This document shows positions 37,064-49,263 of a stretch of 64,000 nucleotides of DNA, one piece after another. The notes below the pieces were generated by a model. It worked only from the letters and a program-made list of their open reading frames with translations. It did no database searches and was not told the origin of the DNA. Source of the stretch: Rutpela maculata (lineage: Eukaryota; Arthropoda; Insecta; Coleoptera; Cerambycidae); NCBI GenBank assembly GCA_936432065.2, contig OW386285.2, forward strand, positions 184,202,301 through 184,266,300, given 5' to 3'. Numbering within the stretch: position 1 is the first letter of the stretch; each line of letters starts with the position of its first letter. A program made the position numbers and the translations under genes.

Positions 37064-37141
37064 CGCAGTTAGGATTTGAACCAGAGACGTTGCATCCTGG
37101 AAAAAAAGTGCTGGTCGTCTTACACACTGAACTATCTTATT
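37064..37141 (-). ncRNA. tRNA-like sequence (possible SINE promoter)
   Basis: The - strand reads a TAGTTCAGTGTG A-box-like word (37123-37134) and, about 40 bp on, GGTTCAAATCC (37072-37082), a near-perfect B box. It lies in the central spacer of foldback element F. It has a T-run in the variable part and does not fold convincingly as a tRNA to my eye, so a decayed tRNA-derived SINE is more likely than a functional tRNA. Confidence 0.45.
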
Positions 37142-38034
37142 ACTGAAGTATGATCTGTAAAACCACAATATAACCTTTAGAGCTATTTGGCGATTTTCGG
37201 ATCTCTAACATAATCGCTAAAAGTCCGACTATCGGGCCTCTATCTTTTTTAACAATTGTGCTTCTGGATTGTTCTCAACTAGGTGAGACTAATATTATTG
37301 AAGAATAACCAGTCCAAATTTTAAGAACATAATATCAATTTGCTTATTTATAAGCAACTGAGACGCAAACACTGACGTATCTCGGCCCCAAATGCAAGTA
37401 GATCATTATTTTTTTAAGAAATGTTTCATCTATTTTCATAATTCGTTACCTGTTCTTGGTTTGATAAAAAATCCACAGTTATCTGAATATGTTTATAACT
37501 ATAATTTTGAAAATTATAAACAGATTTTAAAAAATGGTCTAAATGAAGATAATACCGTTGTAAAATACATGTAGAAAACCTACATTTTGAAAAAAAGTTC
37601 TACGAATCGATGCACTTAAACAATAAGCGATTAAAATTTCGAAATCATTTTTTATTTTTAGCTGTTTGAATAAATGTTTTATGCTAAAATTTGGCACAAA
37701 GATTTAGTTCAATAAAGTGTATAGTCGCTCCAACTTTCGTTAAAATGGGTGCATTATTACGTTATATTTCTTAAATTGTCAAAAAGGGCAATTTTTGGTG
37801 GTTTCTATTTTCTTACAAATTAACACATTACCAGAAAGTTTTTTCATAGCCACTCGCTATTTTTATTTTTGCGATACGATTATTAGCACCGAAGATAATA
37901 AGGAAAAGAGCAGAAAATTTCAGCGTTGAAAAATAAATTGTTAAAATTGTTTACGCTGAACCGATTTAATTAAAAACTTCTCGGTGGCACTTATTATATC
38001 TATAACAAATTAAAATAATAAAATTGCTGCAGCC

Positions 38035-38487
38035 AGAGAATTTCTTATTCATCTATTTTGTTACTTAATTTGACTTCACTATATATGATTTAAAATATTA
38101 ACATATTTAAAAACTAAATTAAATAACTAAAAAATCAGAACATGAAAAATTTATAACTGCACATTACAGCAAATTGAGAAAGTATTAGTCTCATATTTAA
38201 AAGAACTAACTGTAAAAGGCCATTGTAGTGTCTGGTTCTGGCCTGGCCGACCAAATGTGGGGTAGGGTCGACACTTTCTATCAATATCCCGCCAAATTTG
38301 TTTTAGATACCTACCTGATAAATGCGGCTGCCCCAAGTAGAAACACTGCATAAGATATTGACATAAATGGCTTTTACAGTGTTTTTACTTGGGACAGCCG
38401 AATGGTCAGTGCCACTTGTTTAAGAAATGTTAAAATCCACTATTAAAGCATTTAGAAATATTGTCATATGGATTAAATTTCGTTTTT
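38035..38487. other. Gene-free interval
   Basis: Short frames only; nothing recognised. Confidence 0.4.
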
Positions 38488-38740
38488 TACTTCCCTTGCT
38501 AACCGAAGGGAAGTAGGGTATTGTAATCGTAAAAAAATTACCCTCTGAGATTTATTCGGATTTTCACGTTTCAGACTATGCAGAATACGGAAATTAAAGC
38601 CATTTAATTCCATCAGTCTGTCTGTCTGTCGGTCTGGTGTCTGTCTGTTGGCGCTATATCTACAGCTATATGTTTATGTTATGTGTACCATAACAATTAT
38701 TGTAGTTTATAAGATATATATTGTGGGGAAAATATTACAA
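38488..38740 (+). repeat. Family-D-like element (D') with terminal hairpin
   Basis: Begins with hairpin ACTTCCCTT - GCTAACCG - AAGGGAAGT (38488-38513) followed by AGGGTATTGTAATCG and a later TCTGTCTGTCTGTCGGTCTG. The order (hairpin, TA-rich spacer with GTAAYCG, GTCT-rich stretch) parallels family D, though the words differ. Confidence 0.55.
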
Positions 38741-39290
38741 AACCATTTGACGCAGAAGAAAAATATTTGGTCGTTAGTTGACGCTACTGTCAACGAAGAA
38801 TAGTGGACACCTGAAAAAATAATGAGGAAAAAAATGTGACGAAAGACAGTTATATTTTGCGTGTAGTTAACACAACTGTCAAGGTCACTCTAAGAAAATA
38901 ATGAAAAAATGGATTGCGGACAATAATGTTTCGCATATAGTTAACACAACTGTCAAAGAAGAAAAATATGAAAAAAATATACAGGGTGGTCACCCAAAAA
39001 TAATAATAAAAAATGAGACGGAGGACGATATTATTTCACATGCAGATATCACAATTACCAAGTAAGAAAAATATGAAAATATACAAAAAAATAATGAAAG
39101 AAGATGTGGCGGAGATTTCGCATGTCAAAGAAGAAAAATATGAAGAATTTACAGGGTGGCCAATTTAAAAAGTAAGATACGACACAGGAAAATGATATTT
39201 GAAATGTAGTTGTCAGTCGCTATTACCAGGAAAAAAATCTGATATAGTTTTTATAAGAAAAAATATGCACGGTCGTCATCCAACAGAAAA
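38740..39290. repeat. Degenerate ~100-bp tandem repeat
   Basis: Recurring words: TAGTTAACACAACTGTCAA (about 38875 and 38938), AAAGAAGAAAAATATGAA (about 38957 and 39126), ACAGGGTGG (about 38981 and 39150), TTTCGCAT/TTTCACAT before a GTAGTT or GCAGAT word. Confidence 0.65.
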
Positions 39291-39465
39291 ATAATTCATA
39301 AATAAAGGATGTCAATCAAAGGGGGAAGAAAATACTTTAAATTTTAGTCCGTTCCAATATGGTAAAAAATTGACCGAGCAGTGATTTTTTTTTAAGGTTT
39401 AGTGTTTTTTTTCCTGCTCTCCAAAAGTAAAATTTCGGCGCTCGTTTTTCGCGATTAACTCAAAA

Positions 39466-40096
39466 AAACTGCTGCCCAAGGAGTCACTACTTCCACAGCG
39501 AAAAAATTTTGTATGTGGGAATAATTGTTTATGGAACTTTAATAATATAATATTTGAAATCGTCTACCCCAAAAACCCATAAAACGATATCCCATCGGTA
39601 GTGGGATGGCGGTGGTGATAGGGGAATAGTAATAGGAGTGGATGAAGTAAAAAAATATTTTGAGATTCTTGGTTCTTGTACACACACTAAATTACAATTT
39701 TTTTCATCCCCTTTAATAATGGGGTGGGGGTGGTAATGCGGGTGGCTAATGCCAAAAAGTTTTTTGAGACCTTAGCTTCTCTTACATATACTAAATACCA
39801 ATTTTATGGACTTTTACCTGTTTGAATTACCTATTTATCCCCCATTTACCCCAATTTACCACCCATCTCTTCGACGGAAGAGGATAAAATATATGTACCA
39901 AATTTTAAGTCAATATCTTAAACGGTTCCAGAGTAATCGTGCGCACAAAAAAAAGTTACAGACGGACCGGACCGACAGACGGAAATGTTTTTTCGCTCAA
40001 ACTTAAAATCTCGATGTTTCATGACATTCTAAGCTTATTTGAACAATAAAAATTTTCAAAATTTTTTTTGTCGTTACTATACTTATGTGGAAGTAA
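39466..40096 (-). repeat. Family-D repeat
   Basis: Inverted orientation: CTGCTGCCCAAGGAGTCACT at the left, TCGTTACTATACTTATGTGG at the right. The internal consensus TTACTCTGGAACCGTTTAAG and the CCCACCCCATTATTAAAGGG segment are both recognisable. Confidence 0.85.
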
Positions 40097-40392
40097 TTAG
40101 GGCTTGAGGAGAAGAACGTTGACCACAATGTTGAAAGATATTTTAATTCTCTACAATTTCTATAAGTTATGTCTGTTCTTTGTTCAAAAATTCGTTTATA
40201 TGAAAATCGAATTTTGCGAAAATGTTTTCCTTTAAATTGCGTTTAAATAAAAAAGTTCATTTAAAGATTTTTTTAGTTTTTTAAATGATTAATTAAATGG
40301 TATAAATGCCTACATTATTTTCCTTAAAAATAATTTATAACCTAAAAATCCAACCTTATTGTAAAAAACATTTTATCCGTTTATAAGGAAAC

Positions 40393-42109
40393 CAGAGCTG
40401 GGCAAATTACTTTGAAAAAGTAATTAATTACAAATTACAAATTACTAATGTTAAAAAGTAATTTGATTACCATGTAATTAAATTACTATTAAAAAAATGT
40501 AATTACATTACTAATTATTTGGTAATGGTAATTGAATAAATAAATTACTTTTATAATTACTTTAGAGCTTCTAAATTTGTTATATTGGAAATGGGAGATG
40601 TTTAGTAAATTATAAGATCATTTGTTGGTGTACAAATAATTATAAATATATACAAATACTGAATAACACAATTTTTTTAGTAATCAGTAAAGACAGTAAT
40701 CGCAAAGGAATGAAAATCTATAACTAAAAGCAAATACAAAAACCGCTGCCCAAGGAATCACTACTTTCACATACTGATTTTCTATCTAATTCTCTCACAA
40801 CGAAAAAAATTTTGTATGTGGAAATAATTGTTTATGGAACTTTAGTAATATAATATTTGAAATTGCATACCCCAAAAACCCATAACACGATATGCCACAT
40901 TGGTAGTGGGGATGGGAGTGGTGGTAGTAGGGTGGTAGTGGGGGTGGATGAAGAAAGAAAATGAGGCCTTTAGTTCTTGTATACACACTAAATCACAATT
41001 TTATTTTTTCACTCCCTTTAATAATGGGGTGAGGGTGGTAATGGGGGTGGCTAATAGCTTCTTATATATACTAAATACCAATTTTATGGACTCTTACTTG
41101 CTTGATTTACCTATTTACCCTAATTTATCCCCCAACCCTTCAACGGAATAAGATCAAAATATAATCTAATTCCAGATCTCGTTAAAGGTGGCGGTGCCGT
41201 GCTTAAGAAAACGATTTCGTAATTCGACAATTTCTTCTATATACCTGACGATTTGAAAAAATTCTTTGATAGGCCTTCAGAGAAAACTTGATAGAGAATG
41301 ATACCAGACTATTAAAATCAACAAAAACTTTTTTATTTTCGCACGAGAAAAAAAAACTTCCTTCTTTAGTTTTCAATAGCTTAGTACCGTTCTATAAAGT
41401 TGTCTCTAAAAGCCCAACAAAAATTTTGTTAATCGGTTCAGGGATGTAGAAGAAATTGTCGAATTATCTTCACCGCACCCGCCCACCTTAAATACATGCA
41501 TGTACCAAATTTCAAGTCAATATCTTAAACGGTTCCAGAGTAATCGTGCTCACAAAAAAAAGTTACAGATAGACAAACAGACCGACAGACAGACATTTTC
41601 TTTTGCTCAAACTGAAAATCTCGACGTTTCATGACTTTCTAAGCATTTTTGAACAATAAAAAATTTTAATTGTTTTTTTTGCGTTACTATACTTCCACTG
41701 GATGTGGGAGTAAAATGACACAAACTATGAATTATGAATAATATTATTTGTTTATGTTTCTTTTTAAAAGGAATGTAAAGTAATATAAATACTCTAAAAT
41801 AATTTAATTACGGTAAAACAATTAAACTCTACAGTATTCAAATTACTCTAGAGATTTGAAATTATTGAGAAGTAATTTAAATTACTTGAAGTAATTTAAA
41901 TTACTTGAAATAATTTAAATTACATGAAGTAATTTCTATCAGTAATTAATTACTCTGCAAAGGTATTTTCAGAGTATCGCTTGAGGAATTAATACTTTTT
42001 AAGTACAATTACTGCTTTGAAAAATGTAATTCAATTACAATTACTTTTTTTAGAAAAGTAGTTAAATTAGTAATTTAATTACTTTAGTAATTAATTACTC
42101 CCAGCTCTG
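40393..42109 (-). mobile_element. hAT-like non-autonomous element, copy 2 (1,717 bp)
   Basis: Inverted and nearly identical copy of 20097-21813, with the same length and the same internal family-D repeat. It is flanked by a perfect, different 8-bp duplication AAGGAAAC (40385-40392 and 42110-42117), proving an independent insertion. Near-identity implies recent movement, so an autonomous hAT partner probably exists or recently existed in this genome. Confidence 0.95.
40738..41707 (-). repeat. Family-D repeat inside hAT copy 2
   Basis: Same content as 20499-21472, inverted with its host element. It was therefore present before the hAT element spread. Confidence 0.85.
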
Positions 42110-42117
42110 AAGGAAAC

Positions 42118-42597
42118 AAAATATTAGAAATTTTTGTTGAAAAATAAAGTTTATTCAATTATCTTTCAAATGGGACCAACCGATTTCATTTACCCTAATT
42201 ACAGCGTCTTCTGTCAACACCACCTATAGACAAGGCCGACGCACAAAATCGATGAGTCATCAACACAAGACTGCAGTTTTGGTTGCTTCATAAAAATTTA
42301 AACAATTTATGTAGCAATATTAAATTTCTGCTATTTTTCTCATTATGGTCTTAGTCTTCATATCGCAAATAATAAAAAAACTAATTTTGAATAAAAACAA
42401 ACATAAAAAAACTTTCAGATAATTTGTTACCTTGCAAAAAAAGCACTATTAAAAATTCCCCTCTTTGTATAATTGGGTGAAATTATGCCATTTATTGCTT
42501 TATTTTTCAAGTTATGTTTAAATAACTATCACTGTTTTTTTGATAAAATAGTAAAGTTAAAAACATCGTTCGTCTATTCAAATAATAAAGAAAATAA
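42118..42597. other. Gene-free interval
   Basis: AT-rich; nothing recognised. Confidence 0.4.
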
Positions 42598-43200
42598 AAA
42601 AACCGCTGCCCAAGGGATCACTACTTCCACATCCAGATTTTCTATCCAAGTCACTCACAACGAAAAAATTTTGTATGTGGAAATAATTATTTATGGAACT
42701 TTAATAATATAATATTTGCCCAAAAACCCATAAAACAATACCCCTCATCGGTAGTGGGGCGGGGGTGGCGAAAGGGGGTTGTAGTGGGGGGTGGATGAAG
42801 TAAAAAAATATTTTGAGGTTTCTGGTTCTTGTACACACACTAAATCACATTTTTTTTTCATTCCCCTTTAATAATGGGGTGGGGGTGGTAATGGGGGTGG
42901 CTAATGTCAAAATTTTTTTTGAGACCTTAGCTTCTCTTATATATACTAAATACTAATTTTATGGACTCTTACCTGCTTGATTTACCTATTTACCCCGAAT
43001 TTACCCCAATTTACCCTCCAACCCTTCGACGGGACAAGATGAAAATATAATCTAGTTCTAGATCTCGTTAAAGTACATATGTGTACCAAATTTCAAGTCA
43101 ATATCTCAAACGATTCCTGAGTAAACGTGCGCACAAAAAAAAGTTACAGTCCGACAGACAGAAATTTTTTTTCGTTCAAACTTAAAATTTCGTCATAATA
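42598..43200 (-). repeat. Family-D repeat, truncated at the hairpin end
   Basis: Starts AACCGCTGCCCAAGGGATCA and runs to about ATTTCGTCATAATAA. The terminal TATAGTAAC/hairpin segment is missing. Faces 43208-43893. Confidence 0.8.
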
Positions 43201-43207
43201 ATAGAAC

Positions 43208-43893
43208 TATTAATTACTTCCACGTCCAGTGGAAGTATAGTAACGACAAAAAATTTTTTAAAAATTTTTATTGTCCAAATAGGCTTAAAATGTCATGAAA
43301 CGTCGAGATTTTAAGTTTGAGCGAAAAAAAAATTTCTGTCTGTCGGTCTGTCTGTAACTTTTTTTTGTGCGCACGTTTACTCTGGAACCGTTTAAGATAT
43401 TGACTTGAAATTTTTTACACATATGTACTTTAACGAGATCTAGAACTAGATTATATTTTCATCTTGTTCCGTCGAAGGGTTGGGGGGTAAATTGGGGTAA
43501 ATTTGGGGTAAGTGGGTAAATCAAGCAGGTAAGAGTCCATGAAATTGGTATTTAGTATATACAAGAGAAGCTAAGGTCTCAAAAAAATTTTTGGCATTAC
43601 CACCTTATTAAAGGGGATGAAAAAAAATTGTGATTTAGTGTATGTGCAGGAACCAGAAACCTCAAAATATTTTTTTACTTCATCCACCCCCCACTACCAC
43701 CCCCCTATCACTACCCCCACCCCACTACCGATGTGGGGTATCGTTTTATGGGTTTTTGGGGTAGAGGATTTCAAATATTATATTATTAAAGTTCCATAAA
43801 CAATTATTTTCACATACAAAGTTTTTTCGTTGTGAGTGACTTGGATAGAGAATCTGGATGTGGAAGTAGTGATTCCTTGGGCAGCGGTTTTTT
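43208..43893 (+). repeat. Family-D repeat, near full length
   Basis: Begins with ACTTCCACGTCCAGTGGAAG (8-bp hairpin arms) and TATAGTAACGAC; ends GATTCCTTGGGCAGCGG plus T-run. With the preceding copy it forms a palindrome with axis near 43205. Confidence 0.85.
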
Positions 43894-44469
43894 TTAGAAA
43901 GTACTGTCTTCGAAGAGGTGTAGCTTTACCATTGCCATCAGTTCTTTTGACATTAGTTGGACTATCCACGAAAACATCATGTGCTTTATAAGCACGATAA
44001 CTGAAGGACCAAGAGTCCGATCGTATTTAAGAAAGTGCCACGTTGTTATTAAAAAAAGTCCAATCTGCAAATACAACAGTTAAGACATCTTAAGCAAAAA
44101 ATGCAAATATAAACTGTTGTAACTCTTGATAAGATTTGACAATAACAAAAATTCTGCAGAATGTAGCTAGAAGCTCTTCGCCCACCAAGCTGGCATCATC
44201 AGGAGACGATTAGAATTACAAATATAGCAATTATATCTAGAAAAATCAACTTATTTTCAACAAACTGCAGAATGTCATATAGAATGTTTAACAGTTCTAT
44301 AATAACTTCAGTATACTGGCGAACAATATTTCCATTCAGTTATTTCTTTTTGCTTTCTATTGACTTTGACTTTTATCATGCGGGTAGTTTGAATAGAAAA
44401 AAGAACATTTACATTAATTCTTCAACGTTTTATATAACATTGTTCTATTTTCAAACTTCTCAAACAGTC
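43894..44469. other. Gene-free interval
   Basis: No coding frame. A segment reading GGCATCATCAGGAGACGATT (about 44191) is loosely similar to the ATCATCGGGAGATGATAAAA stretch in the giant inverted repeat, hinting at a shared repeat. Confidence 0.4.
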
Positions 44470-46695
44470 TAGTTCACAAGTAAAAATATGAGTGAGGGCT
44501 CATTGAATTCGGAATGACGTCTAGAAAAATGTGCAAAAGTTTCAAACCCGCACATAAACAATTGCAAAAGCTATAATCAAATTAAGATTGAAAAAATAAC
44601 GAGATTCGTTTTTTCCAAATAACTCGAAAACTATTAATATTTAAGAAATTTAAAAAGAGATTGTTAAAGAGGAAGAAATTTCCAATAAAAAACTCCTGAC
44701 ACCCGGAACTCTTATCTCTACTATTAATATAATTTTAATTTAATGTTGAAAATAGAGCTCCAGTGCTCTGAAACAAGTAAAAACATTTTTTTGTATTATT
44801 AAATATAACAAGGAACAATATCTCGTTGGAAAAAAATTTTTCTCCGATTTTTAATAAAATGAGCTTATTGTTAACAAATTTTTTTTAGAGTTTGCGTTTA
44901 TATTTCATGTCGGATAATTGTTAAACAGAAGCCACTAAAACTATTTCGCTCCGTGGAGACCTTATGTCAACTATACTTTATGAGATTATGACATTGCAAT
45001 GATTTTAATTGTTATGGTCTATTAGTTATTAATCATTTAAGCTAACAAAAAACTAAGAAATGAAAAAGAGAAAAAATTTTTTTTATTAGTTTTAATTATT
45101 ATTAGTGTTATTAAATTCAAAAATACTATAAGATTACATAAACTTTAAATTTTTAGTGCTATTTGTTTAAACAAATTTTATAGACAAATAGATAAATTAC
45201 GCATTTTTGAAAAACATTTTTTTGTCATTTTATTTGTTATAAAATATTAGGTGATTTAAAAATTTTTTAACTGTTTGTGTTCAATTTTTTCCTTTTTTCA
45301 TTAAGTATATAAACAAATTATAAAAAAAATGATTCTTAAAATTTATTATTTGCAATTCTCTACAAGGGAAAAATTTTTTTTGTTGTTAATTTATTTGTTT
45401 ATTTATTAATAAACAATTTGTTATTAACAATCGCTGAACATGTTTATATTTTTTTTTATAGAAAAAAAAAAACAAAAACAACCTTATACATAAACATGTA
45501 AAAAAAAATTTATATTTAAAATTTAAAATTCTATAAAAAAAAATATAAAAATTTAAGTATACGGTTGTTTTTGTTATTTTTTTCCATAAAAGAAATATAA
45601 ACGCATTCGGCGATTGTTAATAACAAATTGTTTATTAAATAAACAAATGAATTAACAATAAATAAAAATTTCCCACCTTGGAGAGAATTGCAAATAATAA
45701 ATTTTAAGAATAAATTTTTTTCTTAATAATTTGTTTAAATAATGAAAAAAAGAAAAAATTGATTATAAACAGTTAAAAAATTGTTTTAAGAATTTTTTTA
45801 AATCATATTTTATAAAAAAAAATTGCAAAAATTTTTTTTTCAAAAATGCGTAATTTATCTGTTTGTTTATAAAATTTGTTTAAACAAATAGCACTAAAAA
45901 TTTAAAGTTTATGTAATCTTGTAGTATTTTTGAATATAAAAACAGTATTAATAATTAAAATTAATAAAAAAAAATTTCAACTCAACTGTTTTCCATTTTT
46001 TAGTTTTTTGTTAACTGGAATAATTAATAACTAATAGGCTATAACAATTAAAAACATCGCAGTGTCATAATCTCATAAAGTATAGTTGACATAAGGTGTT
46101 CGCGAAGCGAAATAATAATAAATTTAGTGGCTTTTGTTTAACAATTATCCGACTTGAAATATAAACGCAAACTATAAAAAAATTTGCTAATTGACGATAG
46201 GCTTATGAAAAACGGGGATCCAACGGGATATTGTTCCTTTAAGTGTCTAAATAATACCAAAATTTTTTAAAATTTTTAAATTAATATTAATAACATAAAA
46301 AAATGTTTTTACTTGCCACGGTTGGTTTCAGAGCATCACAACGGCTTTGCGTTCGCCGCGCGGAGCCCCATTTTCAACATCAAATTAAAATTATGAATAA
46401 TAGAGATAGAGTTCCGGGAGACAGGAGTTCTTCATTGGAAATTTCTTCCTGTTTAAGAATCTTTTTTTGAATTTCTTAAATATTAATAGTATTCGAGTTA
46501 TTTGCAAAAAACGAAACTTCGTTATTTTTCAATTTTAATTTGTTTATAACTTTTGCAATGGTTTATGTGCGGGTTTGAAACTTTTTCACATTTTTCTAGA
46601 CGTCATTCCAAATCCAATGAGCCCTCACTCATATTTTTACGAGCTTTATCAAGAATTAACACGTGTTTGAACTTGTGTCTTGTCTAAAAGAACAA
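44470..46695. mobile_element. Foldback element C, copy 1 (~2.2 kb palindrome)
   Basis: Left arm word GGAATGACGTCTAGAAAAAT (44511) is mirrored by ATTTTTCTAGACGTCATTCC (about 46591); GAGTGAGGGCTCATTG by CAATGAGCCCTCACTC; TTCACAAGT by ACTTGTG near 46672. The axis is near 45510, inside poly-A/T-rich sequence. The left end lacks about 30 bp present at the right end and in copy 3. No transposase. Confidence 0.85.
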
Positions 46696-46749
46696 GTACA
46701 TAAAATTAATTTAATAATCATCGTAAAATGAAAAATGTTTATAAACAAA

Positions 46750-47340
46750 CATAGGCAGGGTGTGGGCTTCAAGTAAGCGAGGAATATGCTACTTTGAGCT
46801 TCATTTTGAGGCTTCATATTTGTACAAAAAACCTATTTTAGTCAAACGTCAAGAATGGAATACCTTGTATATTTTGCATTAGAATAAATATATCAATGGA
46901 AATAGTTTTAACATGCATATCCTAAACATAATTATTTATATTAGGGCGGCCCCTTTGGTGCCATGCGGCCGTGACCTACAACAATGCAATTATATTATTA
47001 GCACATCGACTACGCAATTATATTGTCGCACACAGTTATATCATGTAGTTAAAGAATTAGAAGAGAAGTGGCAACTATGTACGGCTTCGTGTAATCTGAA
47101 ACATGTATACATTTTATACAACGGGCTTCCTAATGTCACATAATTATAAAAGGCTTCGTATGACATGTCGTGTTGTTTTCAATCTGTATGTCCAAAAAAG
47201 TTCCCCCCTCTCATGTTGCTCGCGTTATTATTCCCACTTAAAACATTATTAACAGTTGTACACACTGTTTAAATTACAAATAAGGCTGGGCTTCTGGTAC
47301 CCTGTAATGTGTGATGGGCTTCGTTTCATGCGTACCGTAC

Positions 47341-47377
<37 letters not shown>

Positions 47378-47700
47378 TATGCATGGTCATACACAGGCCC
47401 GTTTCATACACTGAGCGGTTGTAGCGCAGCCCGATTTGACGCTGTCAAGCCCGGTATCGGGCTCATCAACGTATCCCCGTGTATATCATCACTAAATGGC
47501 CACAAATCATGTTGTCTTCCTTCCTACAAAATTTTGGGGTGGGCTTCAAAAAGTCATATTTTCATGTTCCGAGATACACTTTTAGTTCAGCACTACTGAG
47601 TCAGGCGGCGCTGTTCCTGTATATCCAAGACACTTATACAACTGATACTTAGCGCACGTTATAAAGCCCGATATTTGGCATCGTTGTAATGGCTCGATAA
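46750..47700. repeat. GGGCTTC motif cluster around a (TA)n tract
   Basis: The word GGGCTTC, or close variants in both orientations, occurs around 46767, 46798, 46811, 47124, 47149, 47290, 47313, 47427, 47447-47463 (AAGCCCGGTATCGGGCTC, a small hairpin), 47541 and 47663. A (TA)n tract lies at about 47341-47374. No open frame of interest. Confidence 0.6.
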
Positions 47701-48204
47701 CGTTCGATTCTTATTTCCTCTTAAATACTTTCTTCGTGAAGTCACAATCGATGAATGAAAGCTCTTTATTCGAATCAATTTTTTAACTCGCAAGTATTGT
47801 ATCATGTTCGAACAATTTTTCTAAATTCGAAAATTTATATGCCTACTAAGAATTATAAAATACATGGTACAGTGTTATGAATTGTAATACAGAAATTCAA
47901 ATAAAGGGATAAAAGATATATCATAAGAGAAAGAATTTAGAATAAGAACAAAATATAAAATACATTGTCTTTGTTTATTGTTGTACTAAATTGATGTTTC
48001 CATGTCCCTAAATTAGGATTGTGCTTTTTTTCATTCAGTATTCAATAATACTATACTTAATTTTTATAATTTTGGTGCTCAAATTTTCATGGAGAAATAT
48101 CGGGACATACATACAATAGATACAATAATTATTATTATGCAGAATGATGTGTTACGTATTATAAGGATAAATAGGCATTGTTCATAATGACTATAAGCTC
48201 TTCA
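47701..48204. other. Gene-free interval
   Basis: AT-rich; nothing recognised. Confidence 0.4.
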
Positions 48205-48512
48205 CATAGTGGAGTGGACGTATAATAAAGGTAAATTTTTTTTTTTTAAAAAGGCTTAGAATGTCACGAAAGGTCGATATTTTAAGTTTCAGCAAAAAAA
48301 ATCTCTCTGTATTTTTTTTTTCTACGCACGATTACTCTGGAACCGTTCATGATGTTAACTCAAAATTTGTATTATAATGAGATCTGGAAATAGATTATGT
48401 TTTGATCTTATTCCGTTGAAGTTCGACGTTTTTTTTTGCTGTAAAAGGCTTGGATAGAAAAATCTAGATGTGGAAGTAGTGATTTCTTAGGCAGCGGTTT
48501 TTTTTTTATTAA
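48205..48512 (+). repeat. Family-D repeat with large internal deletion
   Basis: Keeps AGTGGAGTGGACGTATAATA, ATTACTCTGGAACCGTT and GTGATTTCTTAGGCAGCGG but lacks the central Pro/CCACC-rich block. Confidence 0.7.
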
Positions 48513-49263
48513 TGAACACATATGTTTTTATGATGATTATTTGAATTTATATTTGTAGTCGGTCTCTCTGCATGGAGGTTCTGACAACATCATGCACCTA
48601 CCTTGATTGCATTGGATTCGGAGTGACGCACACTGGCAAAAATAATTAAAAAACTGGACAAAAGTTTAAAATACAATAATCACATGACAACATGAAATCG
48701 ACCCTGATAGGTTAGAGAAAAGACCGACAAACGCAACCAATAAAAAAAATACCTTAGCTGTCTCATAACGCTTTTGATAGTCACTCCAAAGTTCGACTTG
48801 TTGAGTGACAAATGTATATTATTTAATCGGAGACAGTGGACGATTATTTTTCAGACTATACTTTTCATTTTTTTGTGTTTTGTAAATTAATTATTTTCAA
48901 AGGATGTTCTTCCTGGTGGTAAAAAAAGACTTTATACTATGTAATATTTGTTAAATACGTATTTCTTTTCTTTGTAAATAAGGTTTAGAGATGCCTGTTC
49001 AAAAATAATAATTTTTAATAGTTATTTAAATTTATATAGTGTTATTCTCTCGTATTCCACCAGATTCTAGTAGCTAAGGCTAAACTCCGCCTAAAATAAA
49101 GTCATATTATTATTATTATATTATATTATTATGATTACGGCTATTTTAACACAAAAACTAAATTAAAATTACATTTTTACCTAATACGTAATTAATCAAG
49201 ACCAAAAGAAAAGTAATTTACACAGTTACAAGTTTTCTCCAGATTTTGACTTATTTTCGCCTG
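48513..49263. other. Gene-free interval
   Basis: AT-rich with a short (ATT)n stretch near 49110; nothing recognised. Confidence 0.4.

Larger units (their letters stand above)
34557..38034. mobile_element. Foldback element F (long inverted repeats) interrupted by element B1
   Basis: The outer match GGCTGCAGGAATTTTATTGT (about 34557) pairs with AATAATAAAATTGCTGCAGCC (end about 38034). Inner anchors: GTATCGTAAAAATAAAAATA (34726) with TATTTTTATTTTTGCGATAC (about 37858); AAAACCACCAAAAATTGCC (36300) with GGCAATTTTTGGTGGTTT (about 37789); TTGCATTTGGGGCCGA (36744) with TCGGCCCCAAATGCAA (about 37381). Arms end near 36850 and 37300; the spacer holds a tRNA-like sequence. No transposase. Confidence 0.85.

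Noticed and set aside
38740..39290. CRISPR-like array
   Set aside because: Units are degenerate, about 100 bp, AT-rich and without regular spacers; the genome is eukaryotic.
43617..43799. Recurrent Pro/Thr-rich peptide ending WVFGVEDFKYYIIK in several places
   Set aside because: Frame through the CCACC-rich block of family-D repeats; frames differ between copies and carry stops.
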